DNA of 64,000 nucleotides from Mucinivorans hirudinis (GCA_000723505.1 HG934468.1:372001-436000); one strand, 5' to 3'. Positions 17,334 to 27,373 are shown, numbered from the stretch's first letter. The notes: a model not told the origin generated them from the sequence alone. Made by a program: numbers and translations.

Positions 17334-17454
17334 TATATTTGCCACTAAATCAGATGTCAACGGTTTAATACTCCGTTGCTTTGATTTTAGTGGTGGCACT
17401 CCGGACAAGGTTCGGGGTGCCTTTTTTTCTACAGTACAAAATCCACTAAAATCA
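17334..17454 (+). promoter_or_regulatory. DUF1896 leader with alternative pairings and an intrinsic-terminator-like hairpin
   Basis: A TATATTTG box (17334-17341) is followed by CCACTAAATCA (17342-17352). TGATTTTAGTGG (17382-17393) can pair either with that segment, enclosing an AACGG/CCGTT hairpin, or with CCACTAAAATCA (17443-17454) just before the ATG at 17461. Between the latter two lies GGCACTCCG...CGGGGTGCC followed by seven T (about 17394-17428), a terminator-like hairpin. The pairings are mutually exclusive, as in an attenuator or riboswitch expression platform. If transcription starts at the TATATTTG box, part of the first arm may be missing. Confidence 0.5.
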
Positions 17455-17460
17455 CAAGCA

Positions 17461-17901
17461 ATGAGAAAGAGTCATCAATTCACCGAAGCATCCTACTTCA
17501 AAGGAATCCTATTCGTAACCTTAGAGGAGAATCACCCCGAAACCCCTATTGACCCACAATTCATAGAGAGCCGTAGCGAACTTGCCGAGCAAGCCTACGA
17601 AGATGCTGTGCGTGAGGGTAAAATATCTGTCGAAGCACAAGAAATAGCCCTTCGTGTCCTACTTTCTGGGCTCCATTTCTCAAAGACAAGTATCATCAAA
17701 GATATACTAAACAACGAGTTTTCCGAGGAGGTTGAATCTGACCGTGTGCCGGAATTTGCGTTGGAAATTTTGCCTGAATTGAAATCGGTATTTGAACACT
17801 ACAATATCGACGATGCTTTTGCCGAGACGCCTGAATACGACCATCTCTACACCGAGCTGACGGGAGCCATCCATATCTATTTTGAGGATTATGGCGTTTA
17901 A
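17461..17901 (+). CDS. DUF1896 family protein
   Basis: The start at 17461 ([15 protein letters not shown]) gives 146 residues. The frame extends upstream to 17317, but that part covers the terminator-like hairpin and is not protein-like. The domain contains [40 protein letters not shown] and a C-terminal [19 protein letters not shown]1896 genes accompany the large methylase-helicase gene in Bacteroidales conjugative elements. The 3' end overlaps the next gene by 11 bp, implying coupled translation. It is cytoplasmic and has no known biochemical function. Confidence 0.82.
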   Translation: MRKSHQFTEASYFKGILFVTLEENHPETPIDPQFIESRSELAEQAYEDAVREGKISVEAQEIALRVLLSGLHFSKTSIIKDILNNEFSEEVESDRVPEFALEILPELKSVFEHYNIDDAFAETPEYDHLYTELTGAIHIYFEDYGV

Positions 17902-20900
17902 CCGAAAAGCAAAGCTAAGGGAAAATACCCAAGCCATCGAGATACTCTTTCGTCTCGAAAAAGAGCAACGCACCGCTACACCTGAGGAGCGTGAAGTATT
18001 GGCAAAATATTGCGGCTTCGGAGGATTGAAGCAGATACTCAACCCTGCGGATTCGCTTGCAGATGTTAGCAGTTGGTCAAAATCCGATGCCGAACTTTTC
18101 CCACAGGTGGCAGAGCTGCACAATCTGTTACGCTCCAATTCGGCTAACGAACAGGAGTATCGACAGTATGTTTCGAGCCTGAAAAACTCCATTCTCACAG
18201 CGTTTTATACTCCGACAGAGGTAGTGCAGGCTATTGCCGACACACTACACCAACGAGGAGTTACGGTTGACCGCTTTCTTGACCCATCGGCAGGTCAAGG
18301 GGCGTTCTCTGATGCTTTTGTTAGTCAAGGGGTTGAGGCTCTCAGCTTTGAAAAAGATTTGCTTACGGGTAAGGTGCTTTCTGCACTGCACCCTGACACT
18401 GATGTTAGGGTCGAAGGGTTTGAGAAGATTGAAGAGCACTACAACAACTATTTCGATGTGGTTAGCTCCAATATCCCATTTGGCGACGTAGCAGTATTTG
18501 ACCCTCTCTACACCAAGAGCGATGACCCAACAAGGCGTGCAGCTGCGAAAACTATTCATAACTATTTTTTCGCAAAAGGGCTCGACACCATCCGTGAGGG
18601 TGGCATATTGGCATTTATCACCTCGCAAGGGGTTATGAACTCACAACAGAATGAGCCGATACGTGAGATGTTGATGCAGCAAGCCGATCTTGTCTCTGTG
18701 GTACGATTGCCAAATAATCTATTTTCGGAGAATGCAGGCACCGATGTTGGCAGCGACCTTATTGTCTTGCAAAAAAATAGTCAGAAAGAGAGCTTAAGCG
18801 AAGATGAACAACGCTTCGTCAAAACACGACTCAGACCAAGCGGAGTGATGTTTAACACCTACTTTCGAGACCTCTCACGTGTTGTTCATACTCAGTGGCA
18901 AGAGTCCACAGACCCCTACGGCAAACCTGCAATACTCTTCAAACACGAAGGCGGCTCTGCTGCTATTGCCACCGAGTTGCAAAGAATGTTGAGTGCCGAT
19001 TTCGGCAAAAACCTCAATATTGAACGCTACAACATCCACTCACAAACCCGCAAGATAGAGAAGCAAGAGCCGGCAAAAAGTGAATCTCCACTCCTATCGC
19101 TATATACACAGATAGAGCAACGCCAGCAGCCGGTTCAGAAACGAAGGGTGCGAAGAGTAGAGCAAACTCCGCAACCATCGCTTTTTGATTTCACGGCAGA
19201 TGCTAAAAGTCAAACTGCCGAGCCTATCACCACAGATCCACGTCCTTACAGTGGAGAGTTATTGCCCCATTTGCGAAACGGTTCGTTTGTGGTTGACGAC
19301 AATCAGGCGGGCTATCTGACCGACATCAGACATAGCGAAGCCACATTCAAACCTTTGGAGTTAAACAGCTCTCAAACAGAGCGTTTACGGCTATATGTGC
19401 CTATGCGTGAGAGCTACTTTGCATTGTATAGCTACGAAGCAGAACACAAAGAGGCGGACGGCAAAAGTCGAGCAGAACTTAATCGTCTATATGATGATTA
19501 TGTTGCGAAATTTGGCAACCTCAATAGTCGAAATAATCTCAAACTGCTCTTGATGGACGCTTCGGGGCGAGATATGCTCTCTTTGGAGCGTGCTGTTGAC
19601 GGAGAGTTTGTCAAAGCTGATATTTTCGACCACCCAGTTGCATTTTCACAAAACGAGATTACGAGTGTGGGCAGTGCCGAGGAGGCTCTGTCGGCTTCGC
19701 TCAACAAATACGGAGTGGTCAATCTCGACTATATGGCGACCCTTAGCGGTACCGATGCAGATGAGTTGATAGAGGAGCTTACGGGACGAATATATTACAA
19801 TCCGTTGGTGGATAACTATGAGATTGCTGACCGATTTATTGCCGGCAATGTGGTTGAGAAAGCCGAAAAGATAGAGAATTGGCTAACCTCGAACCTGCAT
19901 AGTCAAAGGGTTGATGAGGCTCTCCACGCACTCAAAGAGGCAACTCCCCGCCCGATACAGTTTGATGAATTGGATTTCAATTTCGGAGAACGTTGGATTC
20001 CCACAGGGCTATATTCACGTTATGCTTCCTATCTATTTGATACCGACGTTAAAATCAGCTATGCGGAGAGTTTAGATGATTTTTCGGTCAAAGCATCGTA
20101 CAGCAACGCCAATATTTGGGACAAATATGCTGTCCGTGGACAGAGTCGCACTTATGACGGTATAGCCCTAATGGGGCACGCATTGGTAAACACCGTCCCC
20201 GATATCTCAAAGACAATCAAAGTAGGAGATGAAGAGGTCAAGGTTCGAGATAGCGAAGCCATTCAGCTTGCCAACTCGAAGATTGACGAAATTCGTAACG
20301 GTTTTTCCGATTGGTTGATGGAGCAAACTCCGGATTTCAAGGAGAAACTTGCCGACCTCTACAATCGCAAATTCAACTGCTTTGTTCGTCCCTCATACGA
20401 TGGAACGCACCAAAATTTCCCCGACCTCGACATCAAAGCACTTGGTATTCCCGACCTCTACAAAAGTCAGAAAGATGCTATCTGGATGCTCAAACAAAAC
20501 GGCGGAGGCATTGCCGACCACGAAGTAGGCACAGGCAAAACACTCATAATGTGCGTTGCTGCTTACGAGATGAAACGGCTCGGATTGGCGAATAAACCGA
20601 TGATTATTGGTCTGAAAGCCAATGTTCACGAAATTGCACACACCTATCAAACAGCCTATCCTAACGCAAAGATTCTCTATCCGGGCAAGAATGACTTTAC
20701 ACCCGAAAAACGAATAAAACTCTTCAATGACATCAAAAATAATGATTGGGATGTGATTATCCTCACCCACGACCAATTCGGTAAAATACCTCAGTCGCCC
20801 GAGCTGCAACAACAGATCCTGCAATCGGAATTGGATACCGTGGAAGAGAATCTCAATGTATTGCGTCAGCAGGGACGAGACATCTCACGCACAATGCTCA

Positions 20901-23281
20901 AAGGGCTGGAGAAACGAAAGGCTAACCTCGAAGTGAAGCTCGAAACTATTGCTCACTCCATCAAAGAACGTACAGATGATGTGGTGGATTTCAAGCAAAT
21001 GGGCATCGACCACCTATTTGTAGACGAATCGCACAAATTCAAAAACCTGATGTTCAACACACGACACAACCGTGTGGCAGGGTTGGGCTCACAGGACGGT
21101 AGCCAAAAGGCTCTCAATATGCTATTTGCACTTCGCACCATTCAGGAGCGAACCGGCAAAGACCTCGGAGCAACATTTCTTTCGGGGACAACCATATCTA
21201 ACTCTCTGACCGAGCTATATTTGCTATTCAAATACCTCCGTCCACAGGAGTTAGAGCGACAAAACATCAAATCCTTCGATGCTTGGGCTGCTATCTTTGC
21301 TAAAAAGACTACCGACTTTGAGTTTTCGGTAACTAATCAGATTGTGCAGAAAGAGCGATTTCGGTACTTTATCAAAGTGCCCGAACTTGCCGCTTTCTAC
21401 AACGAGATAACCGACTACCGTACCGCTGTCGATGTGGGTGTTGAGCGACCCGTTGCCAATGAGGTGCTGCACAATATTCCACCTACACCGCAACAAGCCG
21501 ATTTTATCGAAAAGCTGATGCAGTTCGCTCAAAGCGGAGATGCAACCCTGCTGGGACGTGCACCGTTGTCAGAGACGGAAGAGAAAGCTAAAATGCTTAT
21601 CGCCACCGACTATGCCAGAAAAATGGCTCTTGACCTGCGAATGATTAGCTCTCGCTATGATGACCACCCCGATAACAAAGCCAGCCATTGTGCCGCCAAA
21701 ATAGCAGAATATTACAGAAAGTATGAGCAGAACAAGGGGACGCAATTTGTGTTTTCAGACCTCGGCACATATAAGCCGGGTGAGTGGAATGTATATAGCG
21801 AAATCAAACGTAAATTGGTGGAAGATTATTCAATTCCTCCACAAGAGGTGCGGTTTATTCAAGAGTGCAAAACCGACAATGCACGCCGTGATGTGATTGA
21901 GGCGATGAACGAGGGTAAAGTGCGCGTGCTGTTCGGCTCTACCGATATGCTCGGTACGGGTGTGAATGCTCAACGTCGAGCGGTTGCCATTCATCATCTC
22001 GACACACCGTGGCGACCCTCCGACCTGCAACAACGCAACGGACGTGCCATCCGTAAAGGGAACGAAGTGGCAAAACTCTATGCCGACAATCGGGTGGATA
22101 TTGTGATTTATGCCGTAGAGAAGTCCTTAGACTCCTACAAATTCAACCTGCTGCACAACAAACAGCTCTTTATCACTCAGCTCAAAAACGGCACTATGGG
22201 AGCCCGAACCATTGACGAGGGTACGATGGACGAGAAGTCGGGAATGAATTTTTCGGAGTATATGGCAATACTTTCGGGTAATACCGACCTACTCGACAAG
22301 GCGAAGTTAGAGAAACGTGTTGCCTCTATGGAGGGCGAACGTAAGGCGTTCTACAAGGATAAGAGTGCATCGACTTGGAAACTCGAAGAGGCAACCCGCT
22401 CGCTCACCCATAACAACGGAGTAATCGACAAAATGACTGCGGATTGGAATAATTTTAATGCTCGACTAAAAACCGATGCCGAGGGTAATAAACTCAATCC
22501 AATTAGCCTTGACGGCGTTTCAAGTGCCGATATAAAGGTGATTGGCGAGAAGTTAGCCGAAATAAATGCCAATGCTCGCACCAAAGGCGAACCGCATAAA
22601 ATTGGCGAACTCTACGGATTTACACTGCTTGTCAAAACGGAGTCTTCGACCAAAGATCTCTTCGAGTTGAACCAGAATAAATTTATGATCAAGGGTGATA
22701 GCGACATAAAATACACCTACAACAACGGAAATATCGCTGCCGACCCAAAATTGGCTTCACTCAATTTTCTCAATGCACTGGAGCGTATCCCGAAGTTGAT
22801 TGAGCAATACAAAACCGCCAACATAAAGCTGGAGCAGGATATTCCTATCTTGCTACAAGTCGTTCAAAGCACGTGGAAAAGGGAGGATGAACTCAAAGAG
22901 TTGAAATCGGAAGTCGCAGCAATGGAGCGTAAAATACAACTGTCGCTAACGCCACAATCATCTGAACAAGCAACGAATGAGCCGATTATTGGAAGAATTA
23001 AATATTTGGGTTTCAAAGGCGAAGTTGCTGAGGAGCTTGAGTATACTGACAAAGAAAAGTATCTCGAAGCCATAAAAAGAGAGCTATACCAGAATCCCGA
23101 CGGCTTCAGAGCAGAGACTATCAGCACAGACCCTGAATTAAGAAAAAGCGTCGATGACTTATATTATGGCGAATGTGGTGCAGATAATCCAAAGAAGATT
23201 GAGCATTATATAAAGGCATTAGCTTCAGATATAGCCCCACCAATCAATGAACCAACTCTGCATAGAGGGTTGAAAATGTAG
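17891..23281 (+). CDS. Giant DNA methylase-helicase fusion of Bacteroidales ICEs
   Basis: The ATG at 17891 gives 1796 residues; a TTG three codons upstream is less likely. The N-terminal N6-adenine methylase has [15 protein letters not shown] (about residue 130) and [13 protein letters not shown] (about residue 192, a variant of the NPPY catalytic motif). The SNF2/superfamily 2 helicase has Walker [14 protein letters not shown] (about residue 875), DEXH-type LFVDESHKF (about 1040), [10 protein letters not shown] (about 1098) and motif [13 protein letters not shown] (about 1378). A coiled-coil tail follows. It may methylate and remodel transferred DNA, perhaps against restriction. A terminator hairpin follows directly. 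The gene is intact. Confidence 0.9.
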   Translation: MAFNRKAKLRENTQAIEILFRLEKEQRTATPEEREVLAKYCGFGGLKQILNPADSLADVSSWSKSDAELFPQVAELHNLLRSNSANEQEYRQYVSSLKNSILTAFYTPTEVVQAIADTLHQRGVTVDRFLDPSAGQGAFSDAFVSQGVEALSFEKDLLTGKVLSALHPDTDVRVEGFEKIEEHYNNYFDVVSSNIPFGDVAVFDPLYTKSDDPTRRAAAKTIHNYFFAKGLDTIREGGILAFITSQGVMNSQQNEPIREMLMQQADLVSVVRLPNNLFSENAGTDVGSDLIVLQKNSQKESLSEDEQRFVKTRLRPSGVMFNTYFRDLSRVVHTQWQESTDPYGKPAILFKHEGGSAAIATELQRMLSADFGKNLNIERYNIHSQTRKIEKQEPAKSESPLLSLYTQIEQRQQPVQKRRVRRVEQTPQPSLFDFTADAKSQTAEPITTDPRPYSGELLPHLRNGSFVVDDNQAGYLTDIRHSEATFKPLELNSSQTERLRLYVPMRESYFALYSYEAEHKEADGKSRAELNRLYDDYVAKFGNLNSRNNLKLLLMDASGRDMLSLERAVDGEFVKADIFDHPVAFSQNEITSVGSAEEALSASLNKYGVVNLDYMATLSGTDADELIEELTGRIYYNPLVDNYEIADRFIAGNVVEKAEKIENWLTSNLHSQRVDEALHALKEATPRPIQFDELDFNFGERWIPTGLYSRYASYLFDTDVKISYAESLDDFSVKASYSNANIWDKYAVRGQSRTYDGIALMGHALVNTVPDISKTIKVGDEEVKVRDSEAIQLANSKIDEIRNGFSDWLMEQTPDFKEKLADLYNRKFNCFVRPSYDGTHQNFPDLDIKALGIPDLYKSQKDAIWMLKQNGGGIADHEVGTGKTLIMCVAAYEMKRLGLANKPMIIGLKANVHEIAHTYQTAYPNAKILYPGKNDFTPEKRIKLFNDIKNNDWDVIILTHDQFGKIPQSPELQQQILQSELDTVEENLNVLRQQGRDISRTMLKGLEKRKANLEVKLETIAHSIKERTDDVVDFKQMGIDHLFVDESHKFKNLMFNTRHNRVAGLGSQDGSQKALNMLFALRTIQERTGKDLGATFLSGTTISNSLTELYLLFKYLRPQELERQNIKSFDAWAAIFAKKTTDFEFSVTNQIVQKERFRYFIKVPELAAFYNEITDYRTAVDVGVERPVANEVLHNIPPTPQQADFIEKLMQFAQSGDATLLGRAPLSETEEKAKMLIATDYARKMALDLRMISSRYDDHPDNKASHCAAKIAEYYRKYEQNKGTQFVFSDLGTYKPGEWNVYSEIKRKLVEDYSIPPQEVRFIQECKTDNARRDVIEAMNEGKVRVLFGSTDMLGTGVNAQRRAVAIHHLDTPWRPSDLQQRNGRAIRKGNEVAKLYADNRVDIVIYAVEKSLDSYKFNLLHNKQLFITQLKNGTMGARTIDEGTMDEKSGMNFSEYMAILSGNTDLLDKAKLEKRVASMEGERKAFYKDKSASTWKLEEATRSLTHNNGVIDKMTADWNNFNARLKTDAEGNKLNPISLDGVSSADIKVIGEKLAEINANARTKGEPHKIGELYGFTLLVKTESSTKDLFELNQNKFMIKGDSDIKYTYNNGNIAADPKLASLNFLNALERIPKLIEQYKTANIKLEQDIPILLQVVQSTWKREDELKELKSEVAAMERKIQLSLTPQSSEQATNEPIIGRIKYLGFKGEVAEELEYTDKEKYLEAIKRELYQNPDGFRAETISTDPELRKSVDDLYYGECGADNPKKIEHYIKALASDIAPPINEPTLHRGLKM

Positions 23282-23286
23282 TGAAA

Positions 23287-23321
23287 AACATCGGCAGGAA
23301 ACAACTCATCCTGCCGATGTT
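23287..23321. terminator. Bidirectional terminator after the methylase-helicase
   Basis: A perfect 13-bp stem, AACATCGGCAGGA and TCCTGCCGATGTT, has a 9-nt loop. It starts 6 nt after the plus-strand stop and lies 38 nt before the stop of the convergent minus-strand gene. Confidence 0.85.
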
Positions 23322-23358
23322 ATACTATGATTCTACTGCTAAATATATAGCATACATC

Positions 23359-24000
23359 TTATTGATTGTGCAGAAGATAGACCTTATGGCTCGTTTTAAA
23401 GCCTGTTTTACCCACGTGTGCCATTTTAACAACAGCCCGTAAATAGCCAAGTCTTTGATGTCCTTCAATAAGTTGATAAGTACCCGAAATATCAGCCCAC
23501 TTAGGTATATTGCCAAAAGATTTTACATCAAGAATAACAGGCGGAGTGTTCCACGTTTTATTATTAGCCCAGCAAGCAATATCTTCATCCGTCCAACAAA
23601 AATCGGAGAAATCTCTCAACGAGCCTCTTTGCGACACCAATTCAGAGCCATATTCATTTACATTAACTTCATTGCATAGGGTCTCAATGTCTAACTCACA
23701 CAGCACAAACCGAGATTTATAGTAGTCTATCCACGCATAGTTTCGTAATGAATTAGCATCATCATTGAATGGATATATCCACTGTCGCAAAACTTCTTCA
23801 GGGATATGGCATAGGTTCTTATTGTTAGCAATCAAGTTGCAATACTCATCATAATATTGTGTCAAGAGCATATCGTCATTTGGACGACGCAACTCTTTCC
23901 AACTTTTATGACACACAGGCACTCCATCAATGCTATGAGTGTAGTATTCTTCTATTTCTATTGTTGGGTCAAATATATGAGATTGGTTATTGGTATACAT
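23359..24000 (-). CDS. ParB/sulfiredoxin-fold-like partner of the nucleotide cyclase
   Basis: This 213-residue protein has a C-terminal segment at residues 153-190, PPVILDVKSF then GTYQLIEGHQRLGYLRAV. It resembles the ParB N-terminal nucleotide-binding motif, in which a GHRR-type turn binds phosphates. The N-terminal 150 residues are acidic and aromatic and match nothing I recognise. Its start is 7 nt after the stop of the cyclase gene, so the pair forms a two-gene operon. If the cyclase makes a signal nucleotide, this protein could sense it or be the effector. That is inference: known Pycsar effectors carry TIR or membrane domains, which are absent here. Confidence 0.5.
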   Translation of the reverse strand: MYTNNQSHIFDPTIEIEEYYTHSIDGVPVCHKSWKELRRPNDDMLLTQYYDEYCNLIANNKNLCHIPEEVLRQWIYPFNDDANSLRNYAWIDYYKSRFVLCELDIETLCNEVNVNEYGSELVSQRGSLRDFSDFCWTDEDIACWANNKTWNTPPVILDVKSFGNIPKWADISGTYQLIEGHQRLGYLRAVVKMAHVGKTGFKTSHKVYLLHNQ

Positions 24001-24007
24001 AGTATTT

Positions 24008-24940
24008 CTATTCTGGTGAATCCAATGTGATTACACCATTTTTATGTTTCGGATTTGCAGAATCGCGATCTATTTGATTCTCGATACTTTCTAATACACT
24101 GACAGATCTTTTATCACAAACATTACTCCAGTCAAATCCATGAGATATTTTAAAAATAGTTTGCTCATTCGCTGATATAAATGTAACGGTAGGACATATC
24201 TGAGCTCTTCCTTCCTTTCCCTTTGAATTCCACGAGAACCTTGGGTGAACCCTTAGCTTGGCGGCGAGTTTTAGTCTTGATTTTGTTGCCTCTAAAACAT
24301 ATGTTTCGTCCGCTTCAGACAAAGAAATCGTATTAACATCAAGCTTTGGGATATAATACCACTTAAACTCGTCATAATCTTGAAAATCCAGAGGATTCAC
24401 AACTGGCTGAAACAGTTTGTATATTTTATTACAAAACGCCTTATCGTACTCAAATAAATTATGATACACATCTGCGTCAATCATAATTCTTGCTCCTTTA
24501 GCAATCCCTTCAAGTTTAACTGCATTACTTACAGCCTCTCCTGCTATTAGTCGTCCTAATCTATTTTTTTCTGATGTCTCTATTATTTCTCCGCACGACA
24601 ATCCAGCTCTACACAGTATTCCTGCATTAAGAGCTGCCCACATTATATCGTGTGCAACAATTATTACATCTCTAATATTCTTAGACCAAACAAATGCACA
24701 ATCTGATAATTGAGCGATTGTAACGCCTGGATATCGTTTTTCCAATCCCATAAGAATACTTCGAAACTCTACTAATATTGTTGCAGCTAATGATTGATTA
24801 TCCTTCTCCAGATGAGAGGGAATATTCCAAGCCGTAAAATCCGCATCATCTAACGTTATTTTATTTTGTGTCAAAGCTCCGAAGCCAAGTATATCTACAA
24901 AGAATACTCCTCCTTTAATGTTTCGTAACAGATGTCCCAT
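24008..24940 (-). CDS. Class III nucleotide cyclase-like protein (Pycsar-cyclase-like)
   Basis: This 310-residue cytoplasmic protein has GGVFFVDILGFGAL with Asp16, then IAQLSDCAFVW with Asp80, the spacing of the two metal-binding aspartates in class III cyclases. Further on are AGLSCGEII (residues 112-120) and GEAVSNAVKLEGIAKGARIM (134-153), the dimer-arm region with Asn and Arg candidates for transition-state stabilisation. The C-terminal 120 residues are unassigned. A lone short cyclase next to an unrelated small gene on a mobile element matches anti-phage Pycsar cyclases better than housekeeping enzymes. The substrate (cCMP, cUMP, cAMP or cGMP) cannot be told. It is upstream of the ParB-like gene by 7 nt. 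Confidence 0.6.
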   Translation of the reverse strand: MGHLLRNIKGGVFFVDILGFGALTQNKITLDDADFTAWNIPSHLEKDNQSLAATILVEFRSILMGLEKRYPGVTIAQLSDCAFVWSKNIRDVIIVAHDIMWAALNAGILCRAGLSCGEIIETSEKNRLGRLIAGEAVSNAVKLEGIAKGARIMIDADVYHNLFEYDKAFCNKIYKLFQPVVNPLDFQDYDEFKWYYIPKLDVNTISLSEADETYVLEATKSRLKLAAKLRVHPRFSWNSKGKEGRAQICPTVTFISANEQTIFKISHGFDWSNVCDKRSVSVLESIENQIDRDSANPKHKNGVITLDSPE

Positions 24941-24978
24941 ATCTTTAATATATTGTATTGAGTTAATCGATTGTTTCT

Positions 24979-25971
24979 TTATCTCAGGAATCGACTCAAC
25001 CGCTCTTGATGCGAGCGTGTGTACATTCGTTTGGTTTTCTCGTCCAGAAATGAACGGTTAATAAGCTCATCTATCAGCGGGCTTTCTGTCGAGAACATCT
25101 TGATGATTGCATCACGCTTCTTGGGCAGTACGCCTGCACGGTTGGCAAAAGTGATGAAGTCTTCCTTACAAGGGTGTCCGCTACTGCGATATATTTCGGA
25201 ATGCTCACCCTGAGGCATCAATCCATCTTGGAGGGCAAAGTCCTCGTCCTGAACGTGAATTGAGGTGTTCATCAAATCATACGCAGGGGACAATAAGTAG
25301 TCTCCATTTGCAGACTGTTGCAATGAAAAGTTCTTCAAATGTGCGTCACCATTGGCAAACAGATAATTAAAAACTATCAGTGTAAACAGATTGCTCATCT
25401 CCACCTGCCACGCCGAAACATTCGATTTCAATAGTGCAGCTACATCCTCATAGCTTCCTGTATATTTGTAATCCTTGCCGTGTGTATCAGATGTTTTTTG
25501 TGCTAAAGACGAAAAATCCTCCTGTTTGATTTTATTGCCATCAGCTTCAAAATCAAACCTTTTAGTAATATACGCTGCCTCGCCATTTGCGAAAAAAACA
25601 ATTCCATTTTCAGCCGTTTTAATCTTGAAGACTTGCTTTGCAATCTGCATCGTCAAATGTTCGTTGGCAGGTATAAAGTTACGAAACCGCAAGTTTTTAT
25701 AGCTCGGTGCTGGCTTGATGATATATCGTCCGTGCTGACCTTGTGGCGTGAGGACGATTTGTCCGTTTTGCACAACAGCAGATAGTTTTTCTTGTACTCC
25801 CGAAACCGATATTTGGTTGATACTTTCAGCAAGATCAATGCTGTCAGCATCGTAGTCAAAACCCAAAACGTGACTTACTTTCTTGCCTTCAAAGAGTTTT
25901 TTAAGGCTTTTGGGGCTGTATGTGTCGTATCCCGGTGTTAAGTTGCCGGGACAAACTGTTGTCTGTTTCAT
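24979..25971 (-). CDS. hipT: HipT-like Ser/Thr kinase toxin
   Basis: This 330-residue HipA-family kinase lacks the N-terminal subdomain, which is encoded by the separate gene upstream. The Gly-rich loop carries ISVSGVQEK with Ser55 and Ser57 as autophosphorylation candidates. AYITKRFDF (residues 133-141) holds the ATP-binding Lys. The catalytic loop is NGDAHLKN (207-214), and PAYDLMNT (229-236) gives the metal-binding Asp232. HipT toxins phosphorylate a translation factor, TrpRS in the E. coli system, and halt growth. The gene overlaps hipS by 4 bp in the order hipB-hipS-hipT. All catalytic residues are present. Confidence 0.85.
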   Translation of the reverse strand: MKQTTVCPGNLTPGYDTYSPKSLKKLFEGKKVSHVLGFDYDADSIDLAESINQISVSGVQEKLSAVVQNGQIVLTPQGQHGRYIIKPAPSYKNLRFRNFIPANEHLTMQIAKQVFKIKTAENGIVFFANGEAAYITKRFDFEADGNKIKQEDFSSLAQKTSDTHGKDYKYTGSYEDVAALLKSNVSAWQVEMSNLFTLIVFNYLFANGDAHLKNFSLQQSANGDYLLSPAYDLMNTSIHVQDEDFALQDGLMPQGEHSEIYRSSGHPCKEDFITFANRAGVLPKKRDAIIKMFSTESPLIDELINRSFLDEKTKRMYTRSHQERLSRFLR

Positions 25972-26288
25972 ATCTTTTTTACTGTTATTGCTCCGATGGT
26001 GTCCGTATGTGCTGTTGCTAATAATAGCCCGAAAGCGTCACGCTCATCAATCTTTAATGTTTGACACTGAATAGCCTTGTTTGTCCCCTCGGAAAGCATA
26101 TTGAAGAAAAACGGAAAGAGTGCATCGGAGTGAAATTCCCGTCCGCTTTTTGGGAACGATAGGCTAATTGCCGATTGGTTATCATCAAGCAAAAACGCAT
26201 CATCGTAACGGAAAATATACTCTCCAATATCCGATTCGGTGAGCAAACCTGCCAATACGCCATTTGCATAAACTTCTGCCTGCCTCAT
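25968..26288 (-). CDS. hipS: HipS-like protein (HipA N-terminal subdomain as a separate gene)
   Basis: This 106-residue protein begins EVYANGVLAGLLTES and contains FRYDDAFLLDD and ISLSFPKSGREF, the pattern of the HipA N-terminal domain (Couple_hipA). In HipBST systems this separate piece acts as the antitoxin, while the HTH protein augments it. It overlaps hipB (4 bp) and hipT (4 bp), so the three proteins should be made in coupled fashion. The length matches the isolated domain. Whether it neutralises the toxin here is inferred from the known E. coli system. Confidence 0.8.
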   Translation of the reverse strand: MRQAEVYANGVLAGLLTESDIGEYIFRYDDAFLLDDNQSAISLSFPKSGREFHSDALFPFFFNMLSEGTNKAIQCQTLKIDERDAFGLLLATAHTDTIGAITVKKI

Positions 26289-26488
26289 TTATTGACCTCC
26301 TTAACTTTCATTATTATCTCCAGACCCAATATGTCGGCTATCTTTGTCAGCGTACCGACCGATGGGTTACCTTTGCCTGCTTCAATGCTTTTGATTATCC
26401 GTAGGCTCAGCCCTGAATAATCAGCCAAGTCCTGCTGAGTTAGTCCCAGCAGGATACGCCTATCTTTTATGATTGAGTAAAATTCCAT
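26285..26488 (-). CDS. hipB: HipB-like HTH antitoxin/autorepressor
   Basis: This 67-residue XRE-type helix-turn-helix protein has GLTQQDLADYSGLSLRIIKS (about residues 15-34), followed by IEAGKGNPSVGTLTKIADIL. It is the first gene of the tripartite operon and overlaps hipS by 4 bp. A TACTTTTG promoter box and three (A/G)TGCA(A/T) repeats lie just upstream and are plausible autoregulatory sites. It has the normal length for HipB. Confidence 0.87.
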   Translation of the reverse strand: MEFYSIIKDRRILLGLTQQDLADYSGLSLRIIKSIEAGKGNPSVGTLTKIADILGLEIIMKVKEVNK

Positions 26489-26490
26489 TA

Positions 26491-26561
26491 GTGCATTATT
26501 TTGCCTGTTCGATACAAAAGTAATGCAAATTTCTTATTTCGCAACTATAAAGTGCAATTTA
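26491..26561 (-). promoter_or_regulatory. hipBST promoter and candidate HipB operators
   Basis: On the minus strand TACTTTTG (26514-26521) matches the -7 consensus, with a TTG about 19 bp further upstream. Plus-strand repeats GTGCATTATT (26491), ATGCAAATTT (26523) and GTGCAATTTA (26552) flank it. They are roughly 30 bp apart, fitting several operator turns for an HTH autorepressor. Confidence 0.45.
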
Positions 26562-26580
26562 TTTCACTTCTAAAAAGTTA

Positions 26581-27114
26581 CTATATCTTTTCGTAGGTAC
26601 TAACAACTAATCCCGTATCGTAGCTTTTACTCTCTTTTAGCGTCCACTTTGATTTTAGCGGATTATTGGGGAATAGCGGCAATCCTGCACCCAAAACGAT
26701 AGGAACGATAGCGATTTGCATTTCGTCAATCAACTCGTGATTTAAGAGCATAGTAGTTAGTTTGCCACCACCGACGAGCCAAATATCTTTGCCGTCCTGT
26801 GTTTTCAGTGTAGCAATTTCAGCATAAATATTTTCGGTGATAAACTCTACTCTCTCATCCGGAGTAACATTGGTATTATTACGAGAAATAACGTAGGTCT
26901 GCTTATCCTTGTAGGGCCAAGGCACACCGAAACCGATAATTTCGTGATAGGTTCTGCCACCCATTAGAACGGTGTCGACAGAAGCTAATAGAGCATTGTA
27001 GCTGTGGTCTTCGTCTGTCGGATTGGTAATCTCGTTGAGCCATTCGATGCCGCCATCGGGAGTTGCGATATAACCGTCCAGCGAAACGGCAATGTAGAGC
27101 TTAATCTTTTTCAT
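26581..27114 (-). CDS. Dihydrofolate reductase family protein (RibD C-terminal type)
   Basis: This 177-residue protein has KIKLYIAVSLDGYIATPDGG at the N-terminus, VLMGGRTYHEI near residue 50, DIWLVGGGKLTTMLL near residue 110 and the end strand IVPIVLGAGLPLF. This is the RibD-C/DHFR-like fold of YwjB-type oxidoreductases, which use NADPH on unknown or pterin-like substrates. It is not a trimethoprim-resistance DfrA by its motifs. It lies alone between hipB and a structured non-coding block and may have its own promoter. Why it rides on the ICE is unclear. Confidence 0.85.
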   Translation of the reverse strand: MKKIKLYIAVSLDGYIATPDGGIEWLNEITNPTDEDHSYNALLASVDTVLMGGRTYHEIIGFGVPWPYKDKQTYVISRNNTNVTPDERVEFITENIYAEIATLKTQDGKDIWLVGGGKLTTMLLNHELIDEMQIAIVPIVLGAGLPLFPNNPLKSKWTLKESKSYDTGLVVSTYEKI

Positions 27115-27194
27115 TACTTTTGGATTTAAACGTTTATACTTAGTAACCGTTCACCAAAACTTCTAAAAAAGAAGCGTGGAACTCACACTGCTCC

Positions 27195-27373
27195 GACACG
27201 AGGCACTGGTATACCTATGAATAGAAACAGGCAAGCCCACGCTATGACAAGCATAGCATAGACATTGCACAGTTTTTCTCTATTCATTTGAAAATTACCA
27301 GTTTTCGTGTCGAGACGTTCTGTGAACGAATATGTTATATATAAAGACAGAGCCATTTTTGAATAGCTCTGTC
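27195..27373. ncRNA. Highly structured non-coding block, possible RNA or recombination site
   Basis: No gene lies in 27115-27446. Two arms, 27195-27225 and 27279-27311, are imperfect inverse complements sharing GACACGA, ACTGGTA and ATGAATAGA in the same order. Between them GCTATG-ACAAG-CATAGC forms a small hairpin. After them are CGTTC-TGT-GAACG (27316-27328) and a terminator-like GACAGAGC...GCTCTGTC (27346-27373) followed by a T-rich run. A stable folded RNA ending in a terminator, or a recombinase site, would look like this. I recognise no known RNA family. Confidence 0.4.

Noticed and set aside
17317-17460. N-terminal extension of the DUF1896 gene
   Set aside because: The extension reads through the terminator-like hairpin and the complementary arms; the conserved domain begins at the ATG at 17461.
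26581-27114. Trimethoprim-resistance dihydrofolate reductase
   Set aside because: The motifs are those of RibD-C/YwjB-like reductases and not of DfrA enzymes.
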